The notes: a model not told the origin generated them from the letters alone. DNA of 49,836 nucleotides from Fulvivirga lutimaris (GCF_009711525.1 NZ_SMLV01000425.1:1-49836); one strand, 5' to 3'; counted from the stretch's first letter, positions 18,276 to 27,908 are shown. A program made the numbers and translations.

Positions 18276-19997
18276 CTAGGCATTAGCCTCTTCCATAACT
18301 TTTTGATAAGGAAGTTCAAGTAAGAAGATAGTACCCTCTCCGTAGGTAGATTCAAGAGTGATCTTGCCTGATATTTTCTCGGTCATCTCTTTGGCAATGT
18401 ACAATCCCAGACCTGAACCTTCTGATTTTTGTGTGGCTCTAAAGAACATATTAAAAATTTTGTCTTGCAGATCATCTTCAATACCAGTTCCATTATCTTC
18501 AATTTTAATCACTCCTGTTTGTTCTTTTAATTCCCAGGTTATTAAAATATGTGGATTGGTTTTGGCCATGTCATGGTATTTAATGGCATTGGCTACAAGG
18601 TTGTTGAGAACAATTTTTAGTCTTCCTCTGTCTGTCTCGACAGAGATATCCTCAGGAATTAGAATTTGAATGTCTATTGATTCTGAGTGTTCATAGAACT
18701 GTAGTCCTTCAACCACCTCTTCTATCAATGGCTTGAGGCAGACACTTTCTTTGTCAATGCCCAATCTTGTATTTCTTGAGTAATCGATGATGTCAGAGAT
18801 AAACCCATTGAGGGTATGAATTCTTTTCTCCATCATGTTGTGGTATTCATTCAGCTCATCCGGAGCATCGGTCATTCGTGCCAATTGTATAAGTCCTATT
18901 ATCGAGCTTAAAGGGGCCTTTAAGTCATGTGAAGTACTATAAACAAACCTGTCGAGTTCTTCATTGGTTTTTTCGAGTAGTGTATTTTGCTCTTCTATTT
19001 TTCTAAATGCCTTATTCTTGTCATTAATATCCAGAAGTGTGCCCACCATCCTAATGGGTTCACCTTTCTCATTCCACTGGGCCTGGCCAGATAGGAGTAC
19101 CCATATATATGTGTTATCACCTTTTCTAATTCTAACCTCTTTATAGAAGTGCTCCCTGTTTTCAAGGTGCTCCTTTAGTTTTGCCTTTATCTTAGGAAGG
19201 TCAGAAGGGTGCATAACCTTATTCAATTTATCAGAGGTCATATCCTCATACTTTTCTGGAGGGTATCTCAAAAGGTCTATCAACAATGGACTAAGGAAAA
19301 GTTTGTCATTGATGGCATCCCAGTCCCAAATACCAGCACTTGAACCCTGAATGGCGAGTTCGAACCTGTCCTTATTTATCTTTAGCTCTTCAGATATTTT
19401 TTCGAGCTTAAGTTCGGCAGTGTGGTTAAGTCTTAGAATAAAAATGATTATGATGCATGCTGTTATAGCAGAAATCGTAGTGTTAAACATGAAGTTGAGC
19501 TGCACACCACCAGGAGGAATTACTGACTTCTGGACAAAATCAAATTCATACTTATATATAACCAGACATAGTATGAGCGAGAATATGGACATTGCTATGG
19601 CCTTATTCATTTGCTCAAAACCGAAAAGGGCAAATGAGCCAACAATTATTGGAATAAAAAACATAAATACGCCTGTCTCTTGAGCTTCCTTTTCTGCAGA
19701 GAATGACAAAATAAGATTGGCACTAAGAAGTAGCATAAAGGTGGCCACTTGATGCTTGCCAGCTCTATTAATAAAAAATGAGCCTAAAGAAAGCACGAAT
19801 AATAGCTGATAAACTATAAATGAGCTTTCAGCACCTTGCCACAAATCAAAGAAAGTATAGAATACAGCTATAAAGGCACAGAATAGACTTAGTTGACCAG
19901 TTAGAATGGCGCGCTTAGCGGTGTCCGTCTTTTCTATATTAGAATGACTTCCGAGATACAGGTTTCGGAAAAATTGTGAGTTTTCTGATTGGTTCAA
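18276..19997 (-). CDS. Membrane sensor histidine kinase with PAS domain (copy A)
   Basis: A 573-residue hybrid-less histidine kinase. The N-terminal part has about six membrane helices (35-190) and no large periplasmic domain. A PAS fold (about 209-327, RFELAIQGSSAGIWDWD) precedes the HisKA helix pair with phospho-acceptor H357 in STSHDLKAPLSS. The HATPase_c domain ends the protein with the N box (NNLVANAIKY), G1 box (DNGTGIEDD) and SEGSGLGLYIAKE. No response regulator is adjacent, so the partner is elsewhere. The start is TTG; no better start exists, since an in-frame TAG lies just upstream. It is a tandem paralogue of the next kinase, separated by 115 bases. Confidence 0.93.
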   Translation of the reverse strand: MNQSENSQFFRNLYLGSHSNIEKTDTAKRAILTGQLSLFCAFIAVFYTFFDLWQGAESSFIVYQLLFVLSLGSFFINRAGKHQVATFMLLLSANLILSFSAEKEAQETGVFMFFIPIIVGSFALFGFEQMNKAIAMSIFSLILCLVIYKYEFDFVQKSVIPPGGVQLNFMFNTTISAITACIIIIFILRLNHTAELKLEKISEELKINKDRFELAIQGSSAGIWDWDAINDKLFLSPLLIDLLRYPPEKYEDMTSDKLNKVMHPSDLPKIKAKLKEHLENREHFYKEVRIRKGDNTYIWVLLSGQAQWNEKGEPIRMVGTLLDINDKNKAFRKIEEQNTLLEKTNEELDRFVYSTSHDLKAPLSSIIGLIQLARMTDAPDELNEYHNMMEKRIHTLNGFISDIIDYSRNTRLGIDKESVCLKPLIEEVVEGLQFYEHSESIDIQILIPEDISVETDRGRLKIVLNNLVANAIKYHDMAKTNPHILITWELKEQTGVIKIEDNGTGIEDDLQDKIFNMFFRATQKSEGSGLGLYIAKEMTEKISGKITLESTYGEGTIFLLELPYQKVMEEANA

Positions 19998-20112
19998 CGC
20001 TTGTCTCTAACTTCTATGAGGGTAAATTTATAATTATTGCAGCTTATTTGCTAATAAACAGTGAGTTAAGGGTTCGGTAAGAGGCTGTTATTGGATCAGA
20101 TCAACATGGCGG

Positions 20113-21858
20113 TTATCTTATCTGGGTAGTGGTTACTTTTTCTAGTATTGGCTTATAAGGAATATGGATGAAGAAAGTTGTACCCTCGCCTATGTTTGAT
20201 TCAAATGACAACTGACCTGAAATTTTTTCGGTCATTTCTTTGGCAATGTAAAGACCAAGACCTGATCCTTCGGAGCTTTCAGTTGCTCTAAAAAACATGT
20301 TAAACACTTTATCTTGAAGACTGTCGTCTATGCCAGTACCATTGTCCACTATTTTTATCACCCCAAGTCCTTCTTTAAAATCCCACTGGATTTTAATAAA
20401 AGGATTTTCCTGACTTGTATTGTGATACTTAATGGCATTAGCAATAAGGTTGTTAAGAATGATTTTTAATCTTCCTCGGTCAGAGCTGATGAGCAGATCA
20501 TCATCAAATTCAATTTTGATATCGATTCTTTGAGAATCTTCATAGTATTTTAAACCATCAATAACCTCAACAATGAGATCTTTCAAATTAATGGAAGAAG
20601 ATTCAACTTCTAATCTCGTATTTCTTGAGTAATCAATAATTTCTGCAATAAACCCGTTGAGAGCACCAACTCTTTTTCTCATTCTGGAAAGAATGTCACC
20701 GAACTCTTTTGGATCATTTGACATTTCTGCCACGTTTATTAAGCCCAATATCGAACTTAAAGGAGCTTTAAGATCATGAGAAGTACTATAGACAAATCTG
20801 TCTAGTTCTTCATTAGTCTTTGCCAGTAATTCATTTTGTTCTTCAACCGTTTTAAAGGCCTTTCTTCGATCATCAATATCTAAAACAGTTCCAACCATTC
20901 TGATTGGCGTGCCTTTTTTATCCCATTGGGCTTGACCGGTGTCTAGCACCCAGATGTAGCTACCATCGGCCTTTTTTAATCTACATTCAATTCGGAAAGG
21001 TGTACTTTTGTCAAAATGTTCATTAAGCGCAGTTTCAAACCTTTCCTTATCATCAGGATGCAGAATTCTAAATAATCGTTCTGAGGTAACCCCGACTAAT
21101 TTTTCATCTGTATAGTCAAGAATTTTAAGCAATAAAGGGCTAATGAAAAGGTGATCGCTCTGTACATCCCAATCCCAAATACCAACACTTGATCCTTGAA
21201 TGGCCAGTTCAAAACGTTGACGGCTTTCAGTTAATTCTTTGGTTAGCTCAATTAACTGAGTCTGCGAGTTATACATTTTTTCTTCATATCTCTTATTAAT
21301 CGACAGTATGTAGAAGACCATCGTTATCAAAGCGATAACACAGATAGAAAAATTAATGAAAAAACTTAATTCAATATAATCCTGAGTGAGCGGGAGCTTT
21401 TCAAACTGAACCAAATTCGTAAAATAGACTATATAAAAGGCGGTAATGCTCGCAATTACAATTATTAATGAACTAATCTTTTCGTTGGCCCCAAATAGTG
21501 TTAATGAACCAACAGCAACAACGAAAAAGTACATGAAAACACCTGTATCCTGAACTTCCCAGGAAGCAAGTATTGTTACCAGTGCTACGCCAGATAATAA
21601 GAGCACCATTTTCGAAGCGGTGTACTTTCCAAACCTTAATAGTACAAGACTTGCAATACTTCCGGTGATTAAAATAAAATAATACGGGATATATTGGTAG
21701 GCCTCATTGAGGTAATCAATTATGGGATAGATTGTGGATACAATGAGCCCTATATAAGCAATGCTCCTAGTGAGCTTGACTCTCTTTTCCAATGCCCAAA
21801 CACCAAAGGTGTCTGTTGTCACAAGCTCTTTGCCACTATAATCTTTATTTTCTGACAT
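20113..21858 (-). CDS. Membrane sensor histidine kinase with PAS domain (copy B)
   Basis: 581-residue paralogue of the downstream kinase with the same order: about six membrane helices (30-187), a PAS domain (about 215-331) and HisKA with H361 in STSHDLKAPLSSILG. The HATPase_c domain has NNLIANAIKYHN and SEGSGLGLYIAKE. The PAS and kinase parts are closely similar between the copies, while the membrane parts have diverged, suggesting duplication followed by sensory divergence. A strong promoter candidate lies 45 bases upstream of the ATG. No cognate regulator is in view. The ligand is unknown; with no periplasmic domain, sensing is likely within the membrane or via PAS. Confidence 0.93.
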   Translation of the reverse strand: MSENKDYSGKELVTTDTFGVWALEKRVKLTRSIAYIGLIVSTIYPIIDYLNEAYQYIPYYFILITGSIASLVLLRFGKYTASKMVLLLSGVALVTILASWEVQDTGVFMYFFVVAVGSLTLFGANEKISSLIIVIASITAFYIVYFTNLVQFEKLPLTQDYIELSFFINFSICVIALITMVFYILSINKRYEEKMYNSQTQLIELTKELTESRQRFELAIQGSSVGIWDWDVQSDHLFISPLLLKILDYTDEKLVGVTSERLFRILHPDDKERFETALNEHFDKSTPFRIECRLKKADGSYIWVLDTGQAQWDKKGTPIRMVGTVLDIDDRRKAFKTVEEQNELLAKTNEELDRFVYSTSHDLKAPLSSILGLINVAEMSNDPKEFGDILSRMRKRVGALNGFIAEIIDYSRNTRLEVESSSINLKDLIVEVIDGLKYYEDSQRIDIKIEFDDDLLISSDRGRLKIILNNLIANAIKYHNTSQENPFIKIQWDFKEGLGVIKIVDNGTGIDDSLQDKVFNMFFRATESSEGSGLGLYIAKEMTEKISGQLSFESNIGEGTTFFIHIPYKPILEKVTTTQIR

Positions 21859-21902
21859 TAAATTAAAACAAGTATGAATTTGTACTCATACCAATGGATG
21901 TA

Positions 21903-21930
21903 CAAAGCTAATATTTATTGATTAATTCAA
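21903..21930 (-). promoter_or_regulatory. Candidate Bacteroidota promoter for kinase B
   Basis: The minus strand carries TTG (21930-21928), then 17 bases, then TAGCTTTG (21910-21903), a full match to the TTG-N17-TAnnTTTG arrangement of the Bacteroidota primary sigma factor. Transcription should start near 21896, giving a leader of roughly 38 bases. This is the best-formed promoter I found in the window. Confidence 0.65.
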
Positions 21931-21941
21931 GGTTAGGCCTA

Positions 21942-23876
21942 TTAATTAGAAGAGCTATCAAAAAGCAGTGTCATCTTATTTAGACTTTTGTTTGAGCCAA
22001 CCATTGTAAGCCAATCCCCTTTCCTAAGCCTGGTGTAGCCATGGGAAATGATCATCTGACCTTTACGCCTGATAGATAGAATAATAACGTCTTGAGGTAA
22101 CCTCATCTCTCTTAAAGGGAGTCCAAATAGGTTAGGGTTTAAGACCTGAAGGTCAATAGTGTCTTGTCCTTCTTGCATACCTAATAGCAACGAGGTGGCT
22201 TGTGGTGATCTCACAAAATGATCCATCAAACTCACCATTGCTGTTGAAGGGTCTACCACTAGTGCCCCTAGCTTATGAAATTTGTCGAAATTGTAATGGT
22301 TATTAAGCCTTACAATTATATCCTTGGTTCCAATATGCTCATAAATTCTTGTTGTGAGTTCGTAATTCTCATCATCAGTAAGCATTAAAACAACTGCCTC
22401 TGACAAGCCAGCCTCCAGCGTATTTAGCGAATCAAGGTCTATACTATCAATTTCTCTAATATCTATGTCTGGATATTCATCTTTATTTACATCCTTTCTT
22501 CTAGTAGCCAGTTTAACTTCCCATCCGTGTGCTTTTAGTTGTCTTGCCAAAGCCACAGATTGACTTTCAAATCCAAAAATGATGGCATCTCTTACTCCAT
22601 CAAATACCGGAGTTTCAGCTTTTTGATGACTTTCACCAACCATGCTAAGCGCCCATTTGAAGAATGGCGGTCCAACGACCTGATTAATGACAATAACAGC
22701 AATAATCAGTGTGGAGAACTCAGCTCCCCATGACGGAAAATTATTAGCAACAATAGTAGCTAAACCTAAACCTACACCAGCTTGGGTGATGTAGGGCATC
22801 CAACCAATGCGATTGTAAAGAGGAGGATCTCCCGCTAGTGACCCACCAATAAATGACCCTATAATCATACTTACAAGCCTTATAAAAAAGAACAACAATG
22901 CTATTGGCCATACTTTGAGCAATAAGTCCAAAGACATGCTTGCACCTGCAAGAGTGAAAAAGCATACATAAATTATCGGGCCAACGTCCTCGAGCAGTTT
23001 GATAAACTCATGTCGGTATTTACTGTAATTGGTAACAATAAAACTTGCCAGAATACATATCAGAAGGGGCTCAATATGAAATTGTTTTCCAAAGTGAAGG
23101 TAAGTGTAGTCCTTTATAAAATAAGATAAGAGATAGATGCTAAACCCTAAACTTAGGATATACACAATCTTAGCATAGGTGTGAATTCTAAAAGAGAGTA
23201 GTAGAATTAAAACTCTTCCAAGTAAGTATCCAATGATAAAAGAGGCTGCTAATTCAGCTATTATTATTATTAAAAACCAAAAGTCAATTTGAGCCCCATT
23301 GACCAAGACATTGGCCAGTGACATGCAAATGGCAAATAATATGATTACCAAAAAGTCTTTTAGAACGGTAACACCCATTGCCGTTTGGGTAAATGGTCCT
23401 TTTGCACGGACTTCATTGATAATGGCTATAGCAGAAGCTGGAGAACGAGCCACAAAAATTGTAGCAGTTAAAATGGCGGCTGCAATTCGTGTTGACTTAT
23501 CCATTTTCTGCATAAAATGAATGCTGTCAGCCAGCAGATACACTGCAAGTGCACTCATTATAAATGTTACTACAAGCTGACCAAAGGTCATCCATTTAAT
23601 ACTTTTCAGCCTGCCTCTTAGGTCTTTTAGGTATAATTCTGCTGCCGCGGCAAAGGCAATGAAGGCCAGAGATATATCATTAACAAATTGAAGATTGAGT
23701 TTAGATGCTGAGGGAATTAAATTCAAAAAGAATGGGCCAGAAACAACACCAATGATGAGCAACCCTGTGATTAAGGGTAATTTAACAGCCTGAAATTTTT
23801 TGGCGATTTGATTTGCTGCAATAGCAACAATTACGAAACCAAGAAAAAGAATAAAGACTTGTTGGATGTCGTTCAT
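21942..23876 (-). CDS. CPA2 cation/proton antiporter with TrkA domains
   Basis: KefB/CPA2-type monovalent cation:proton antiporter, 644 residues. Twelve or so membrane helices occupy residues 1-410. A TrkA-N Rossmann domain follows (about 428-550, DAIIFGFESQSVALARQL, likely nucleotide binding), then a TrkA-C domain (about 560-640) ending in the typical KGDWLTMVGS. The ion-binding position in the middle helix reads VLKDFLVI (K173, D174), with Lys where an Asp, Asn or Gln usually precedes the key Asp. It lies upstream on the same strand as the kinases with a 83-base gap to kinase B. It probably exchanges K+ or Na+ for H+ under nucleotide control; specificity cannot be read from sequence. Confidence 0.9.
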   Translation of the reverse strand: MNDIQQVFILFLGFVIVAIAANQIAKKFQAVKLPLITGLLIIGVVSGPFFLNLIPSASKLNLQFVNDISLAFIAFAAAAELYLKDLRGRLKSIKWMTFGQLVVTFIMSALAVYLLADSIHFMQKMDKSTRIAAAILTATIFVARSPASAIAIINEVRAKGPFTQTAMGVTVLKDFLVIILFAICMSLANVLVNGAQIDFWFLIIIIAELAASFIIGYLLGRVLILLLSFRIHTYAKIVYILSLGFSIYLLSYFIKDYTYLHFGKQFHIEPLLICILASFIVTNYSKYRHEFIKLLEDVGPIIYVCFFTLAGASMSLDLLLKVWPIALLFFFIRLVSMIIGSFIGGSLAGDPPLYNRIGWMPYITQAGVGLGLATIVANNFPSWGAEFSTLIIAVIVINQVVGPPFFKWALSMVGESHQKAETPVFDGVRDAIIFGFESQSVALARQLKAHGWEVKLATRRKDVNKDEYPDIDIREIDSIDLDSLNTLEAGLSEAVVLMLTDDENYELTTRIYEHIGTKDIIVRLNNHYNFDKFHKLGALVVDPSTAMVSLMDHFVRSPQATSLLLGMQEGQDTIDLQVLNPNLFGLPLREMRLPQDVIILSIRRKGQMIISHGYTRLRKGDWLTMVGSNKSLNKMTLLFDSSSN

Positions 23877-23938
23877 AGGCCTGATTCACTCTTAATAGAA
23901 ACAGGAAAATACTTAAAGTTTATCTTATTTTTTAGCCT

Positions 23939-24112
23939 TTACTTAAGAGTTTTTGGTTTGTTCCAATATTGATCCATCTGATCAGAAGTTATATGTGTTA
24001 ATTTCTTTCTATCTATAGCAGATTCTACTGCCAGATATTGGAATCTTTTTCTCATCTCATTATCTGTGATTTGCCATTTTCTGGATCGATATGCCGGGAC
24101 CTTCCATGTGAC
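23939..24112 (-). pseudogene. 3' remnant of a second mazG gene
   Basis: An open stretch of 57 codons on the minus strand between an in-frame TAA (24113-24115) and a TAA stop at 23939. Its last 37 codons align without gaps to the C-terminus of the intact MazG encoded at 27084-27908, with 20 of 37 residues identical by my count, including KRF, DQMDQYW and the final LK. Upstream of that the similarity fades, and there is no credible start codon (one ATG would give 38 residues). It is best read as the decayed tail of a mazG paralogue. It lies just downstream of the DUF418 gene and on the same strand as mazG. Confidence 0.75.
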
Positions 24113-24145
24113 TTAATAATATGATCTTGGTGTATTTCATCTCAG

Positions 24146-25375
24146 TTAGTTTAATTTCCCATAAGTCAATTTCCTCCAAAGCCACTCCATAGGTCCATAA
24201 TTGTTGTACTTGAGCCATAGTTTGCTAAATGTCATTTGGAAAAGAATAATAATAATGGCTATTGGAAAGGTGTATGAAGGCCCCATTTTAGCACCAAGGG
24301 CAAAGCCAATACAATAAAATATGCTTATACAAATGACAGTATGCATAAGGTAGTTTGTTAATGCCATTTTACCCATTGGAGCAAACCATTGGAGCCATTT
24401 GTATCCATTAAAATACAGTAGCGTAAGTGCACCCATAATTGCAATTGCGAGCGATACACCTCCAATGATTTGGGTTAATGAGTCCCACAAACCGAGCATG
24501 TCTGGGAGGTGTATTCCATCATTATGAAAATATAGAAAAGCGAGATTGGCAGGTATTCCAATTACAAATCCATAAAGCGTAATGCTCTTTATTATTGGTT
24601 TGGTTGTCACATTATAGTTTGTGTAATTGTTCTTCCCGATGTAGTAACCGAGTAAAAAAAGTGCGAGAATTTTGAAAAACCGATTACTATTCAAAAGATC
24701 TGAGAGCCTGAATAGTAGCCCTGGCTGATTCCACCTCCAGAATTCTTGCCAACCGTGAGCAGGATCAAAAAGATAAGTTCTCCATCTATCATCTTCAGGG
24801 ATTCCGTTCTTTGTATCGATGACCAAACCATTGTTTTCAAGCCATTGACCCGGCATGAAATCAAATATGGCAACGAGTGTATGAATACCAAGTGAAGTGA
24901 GAAGCAATAACCCCGAGGTTATGAGTAGCTTACGGTTACCGAAGTTTGCAAATAGTGGTAGTAAAAACCCCATAAGAGCATAGGCCAGAAGTATGTCACC
25001 AGCCCAAAGAAACTGAAGATGCAAATAACCAATGATGGCCAAGATCAATAGCCTCCGATAAAAGATCACTTTCCAGTTGTCTGTTTTACTCTTTAACCTC
25101 ATCATGATAATGGAGAAACCAATGCCAAACAGAATGGAAAAAATGGTGTAGAATTTTCCGTCAAAGAAGATTCGGGCTGTGCTGATTAAAATCTGATCTG
25201 TTTGATAGGTACTAAAGGAACTTTTGGTGACATCTGATTGAAGGTCATAACCACTAAAATTGATGATGTTCATGATGAGAATCCCAAATAGAGCAAACCC
25301 GCGAAGTATATCAAGGATTTCAATACGGTCAGCCTGTGGTACCGGAGTGATGGTGTTGTTCTGATTGAGAGCCAC
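24146..25375 (-). CDS. DUF418 (YeiB-like) membrane protein
   Basis: 409-residue polytopic membrane protein. The N-terminus has the family signature RIEILDILRGFALFGILIMNI; about ten membrane helices follow; the C-terminal DUF418 part ends in the characteristic GPMEWLWRKLTYGK. The family is related in fold to acyltransferase-3/HGSNAT-type membrane acyltransferases, but no reaction is established for it. The start is GTG, two bases after the stop of the serine peptidase gene, so the two are one transcriptional and probably translational unit. Homology is clear; function is unknown. Confidence 0.88.
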   Translation of the reverse strand: MALNQNNTITPVPQADRIEILDILRGFALFGILIMNIINFSGYDLQSDVTKSSFSTYQTDQILISTARIFFDGKFYTIFSILFGIGFSIIMMRLKSKTDNWKVIFYRRLLILAIIGYLHLQFLWAGDILLAYALMGFLLPLFANFGNRKLLITSGLLLLTSLGIHTLVAIFDFMPGQWLENNGLVIDTKNGIPEDDRWRTYLFDPAHGWQEFWRWNQPGLLFRLSDLLNSNRFFKILALFLLGYYIGKNNYTNYNVTTKPIIKSITLYGFVIGIPANLAFLYFHNDGIHLPDMLGLWDSLTQIIGGVSLAIAIMGALTLLYFNGYKWLQWFAPMGKMALTNYLMHTVICISIFYCIGFALGAKMGPSYTFPIAIIIILFQMTFSKLWLKYNNYGPMEWLWRKLTYGKLN

Positions 25376-25377
25376 AG

Positions 25378-26826
25378 TTATTCGGAGTTTTTAGTTTTAA
25401 AAGCCCGTGGCTTCATTTGTGTAAAACACTCCAAAACAAGAGTTTCTCCATCGAAATAGCGGAGGACATTCCTATCGTAACATGCCAGATTGCTCAGGTC
25501 ACCAAGCGTATGTCCCATATAAGGGATAATGACTCGCTGGCTATTTGTAAGAGTGCTTGCAATTAATTCTCCGGTTTCTAATGAAAAAGTTGGATCAAAT
25601 CCACCAGAAATAATCAATGTCGGTAGGTCTGATTTTACTGACTCATACATCGAACGGTCTACCGGATTTACTGGCCAGGTTTCGCAAGCCTCTTTTCTTG
25701 TTTTATAGATATAGTCGCCTAAAAATGAGGCGTGTTCTGAGGAATCAGCTGCCTGATGTGGAATCTCCTCAGCACAGATATTGGACAAGAACATGCCATC
25801 AGCATAGAAATAACTTGTGGTAGTATCGCTTAGGTTGAATGTTTCAAGCAAAGGGGTGTAGTTTTCAAGAAAGGCTTCGTGAATGATGAATGGAAGCTGT
25901 GAATAGGTGTAGTCATCATATAAATAAGAAGATATCTTGGCGGCAACAGGATACCATTTGATGTTTAAGGGCATTGTAGCCCCGTTGAAATCAACCGGAA
26001 CAGTTACAGTATCTGTTTGAAGTCTTCTTTTTAAGACAATAAACTCATTCATAATTTCAGGGAAAGCTACTTTGCATAATGGGTCCTGTAAGCAGTAGCT
26101 GAACACTTTTTGAAGGGATTGCTCAGACCACTTACCTCTATTGGCAGTGTACCCAATATTTGGTGCATCCGGTGCATGTAATACTACTCGATTGACCTTA
26201 TCAGCGTACCGATCCATATACATGAGTGACACTTTTCCGCCATAAGATGTCCCGAAAATATTGATCCTGTCATATCCCAGCCATCTACGAACCTCTTCCA
26301 TATCTTCTGCGATATATTTTGTTGCATAAAAATTGAAATCCACCGAATCTTTATAGGTTTCAATACAGGACATCAATTCCTCTTTTGGATAAGGGTGTTG
26401 AAAGTGTTCCTGTGGGGAAGCCTTAGTTTGTATGTCAATACAATGGAGTGGCCCAGATCTTCCTGTTCCACGTACATCGATATAAACTATGTCATGATAC
26501 TTGCGGAAAGTATCATCTTCTTCAGTATAAAAATAAGATTGATTTGAGGCAGCAACTCCAGGGCCTCCATCAACGATAAAAATTGGTTCTTTTAGGCTGT
26601 CCCTATTTAGTGCAGGTGTAACTGCTACAAATAGGGGAATTTTCCTACCTATAGATTTATCTCTATTTTCAAAAACTTCAAGTGTTCCGATTAAAATGGA
26701 GTCCTGAAATCCTTCTGGCTGGAAATAATTCAATTGATCAAAAATGACTGGCTCAGATTTTTCATTGCTACATGCCAGCATACCTACTATTAGAAGTGCG
26801 GAAATAAGAATATTAAGCTTTTTCAT
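25378..26826 (-). CDS. S33-type serine peptidase lipoprotein
   Basis: Alpha/beta-hydrolase of the tripeptidyl/prolyl aminopeptidase (S33) type, 482 residues from the ATG at 26826. A lipoprotein signal peptide ends in GMLAC with C19 as the lipidation site. The oxyanion region is DGGPGVA (86-92), DVRGTGRSG follows at about 118, the nucleophile elbow is GTSYGG with S194, and the C-terminal lid part has a Asp (GGFDPTFS) and His (YMGHTLGD) completing a triad. It is likely tethered to the envelope and trims N-terminal residues from peptides. A start at 26862 would place 12 residues before the signal peptide and is rejected. It is coupled to the DUF418 gene. Confidence 0.88.
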   Translation of the reverse strand: MKKLNILISALLIVGMLACSNEKSEPVIFDQLNYFQPEGFQDSILIGTLEVFENRDKSIGRKIPLFVAVTPALNRDSLKEPIFIVDGGPGVAASNQSYFYTEEDDTFRKYHDIVYIDVRGTGRSGPLHCIDIQTKASPQEHFQHPYPKEELMSCIETYKDSVDFNFYATKYIAEDMEEVRRWLGYDRINIFGTSYGGKVSLMYMDRYADKVNRVVLHAPDAPNIGYTANRGKWSEQSLQKVFSYCLQDPLCKVAFPEIMNEFIVLKRRLQTDTVTVPVDFNGATMPLNIKWYPVAAKISSYLYDDYTYSQLPFIIHEAFLENYTPLLETFNLSDTTTSYFYADGMFLSNICAEEIPHQAADSSEHASFLGDYIYKTRKEACETWPVNPVDRSMYESVKSDLPTLIISGGFDPTFSLETGELIASTLTNSQRVIIPYMGHTLGDLSNLACYDRNVLRYFDGETLVLECFTQMKPRAFKTKNSE

Positions 26827-27083
26827 TTCATTAGGTTTTTGTTTGCAGGGGCAGCCAAACAAAAATCATCTTTGAGATTATGAGTGGTTCACCCAACATA
26901 TCAACTCATATAATGGTATTACAAATCATCAGGATGAATACCAGCATCAATAGACAAAATCTCACACTTAGTAATAAGGCAATAGACTATTCCGATGCTA
27001 TGAGTAATCTATTTGAACCAACTATAAACAATAACCTCCTTGCACATTGAAATTACACAAGTAGTCCCCAAAATCCTAGCCTG

Positions 27084-27908
27084 TTACTTAAGGCTTTTTG
27101 CCTTCTCCCAATACCTATCCATCTCATCTAAAGTCATCTCGCCCATTTTTTTACCATCCTTTTCAGATTCAGATTCGAGATAATTGAAACGCTTAATGAA
27201 TTTTTTATTTGTCCTTTCTAAGGCTTCTTCAGGGTTGATATCTAAAAAGCGCGCATAATTAATTAGTGAAAACATAAGATCACCAAACTCAGCCTGAGCT
27301 TTGGTTTTATCAATTTCTGTTTCGTTTTCAATATTGAATTCTGCCTTGAACTCATTCATTTCTTCTTCTACTTTCTCCCAAACCTGCTCTTTCTTTTCCC
27401 AGTCAAACCCAACACCTCTGGCTTTCTCCTGTATCCGCATCGCCTTAACCATGGCTGGTAATGATTTAGGCACACCACCTAAAACTGATTTTTTGCTATT
27501 GCCTTTTTCCTTAAGCTTTATCTTCTCCCAATTCTCCTTAACAGCTTTCTCATCTTCAACTTCTACATCTCCATAAATGTGTGGGTGCCTATTGATTAGT
27601 TTTTCACAAATACTATTAAGTACATCGGCTATATCAAATTCATTTTTCTCTGAGGCTATACGAGCATAGAAAGTGTTATGTAGCATAAGGTCACCCAACT
27701 CTTTTTTTACTTCGTCCATATCATTTTCAATAATGGCATCAGTAAGCTCATAGGTTTCTTCAATTGTCAGGTGCCTCAAGCTTTCCATGGTCTGTTTCAT
27801 ATCCCAGGGGCAGTTCTCTCTAAGTTCATCCATGATGGTAAGCAGCCTGTCAAATGCTTCTAATTTGGCTTTGCGATTAAGATCTGGAGTTGTTTTAATT
27901 TTTTTCAT
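27084..27908 (-). CDS. mazG: Nucleoside triphosphate pyrophosphohydrolase MazG
   Basis: All-alpha NTP pyrophosphatase that converts NTPs or dNTPs to monophosphates, a house-cleaning and (p)ppGpp-modulating enzyme. 274 residues with the two tandem MazG domains of the E. coli type: first with ENCPWDMKQT, EETYEL and KELGDLMLH; second with EEMNEFKAE and AEFGDLMFSLINYAR. The acidic metal ligands are present in both copies. The gene is divergent from the small membrane protein at 27990. Its C-terminus has a decayed homologue about 3 kb away (23939-24112). Confidence 0.95.
   Translation of the reverse strand: MKKIKTTPDLNRKAKLEAFDRLLTIMDELRENCPWDMKQTMESLRHLTIEETYELTDAIIENDMDEVKKELGDLMLHNTFYARIASEKNEFDIADVLNSICEKLINRHPHIYGDVEVEDEKAVKENWEKIKLKEKGNSKKSVLGGVPKSLPAMVKAMRIQEKARGVGFDWEKKEQVWEKVEEEMNEFKAEFNIENETEIDKTKAQAEFGDLMFSLINYARFLDINPEEALERTNKKFIKRFNYLESESEKDGKKMGEMTLDEMDRYWEKAKSLK

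Noticed and set aside
22744-22965. Out-of-frame minus-strand reading frame inside the CPA2 antiporter
   Set aside because: Fully inside a conserved transporter gene in another frame; no start context or domain.
26863-27083. Gap between mazG and the serine peptidase gene searched for an RNA or relic gene
   Set aside because: I saw no stable hairpin, no full TAnnTTTG promoter and no MazG-like coding remnant in it.
24146-27908. mazG-DUF418-peptidase block as a mobile or defence island
   Set aside because: No integrase, transposase, terminal repeats or toxin-like gene; the mazG remnant is reported on its own without claiming an island.
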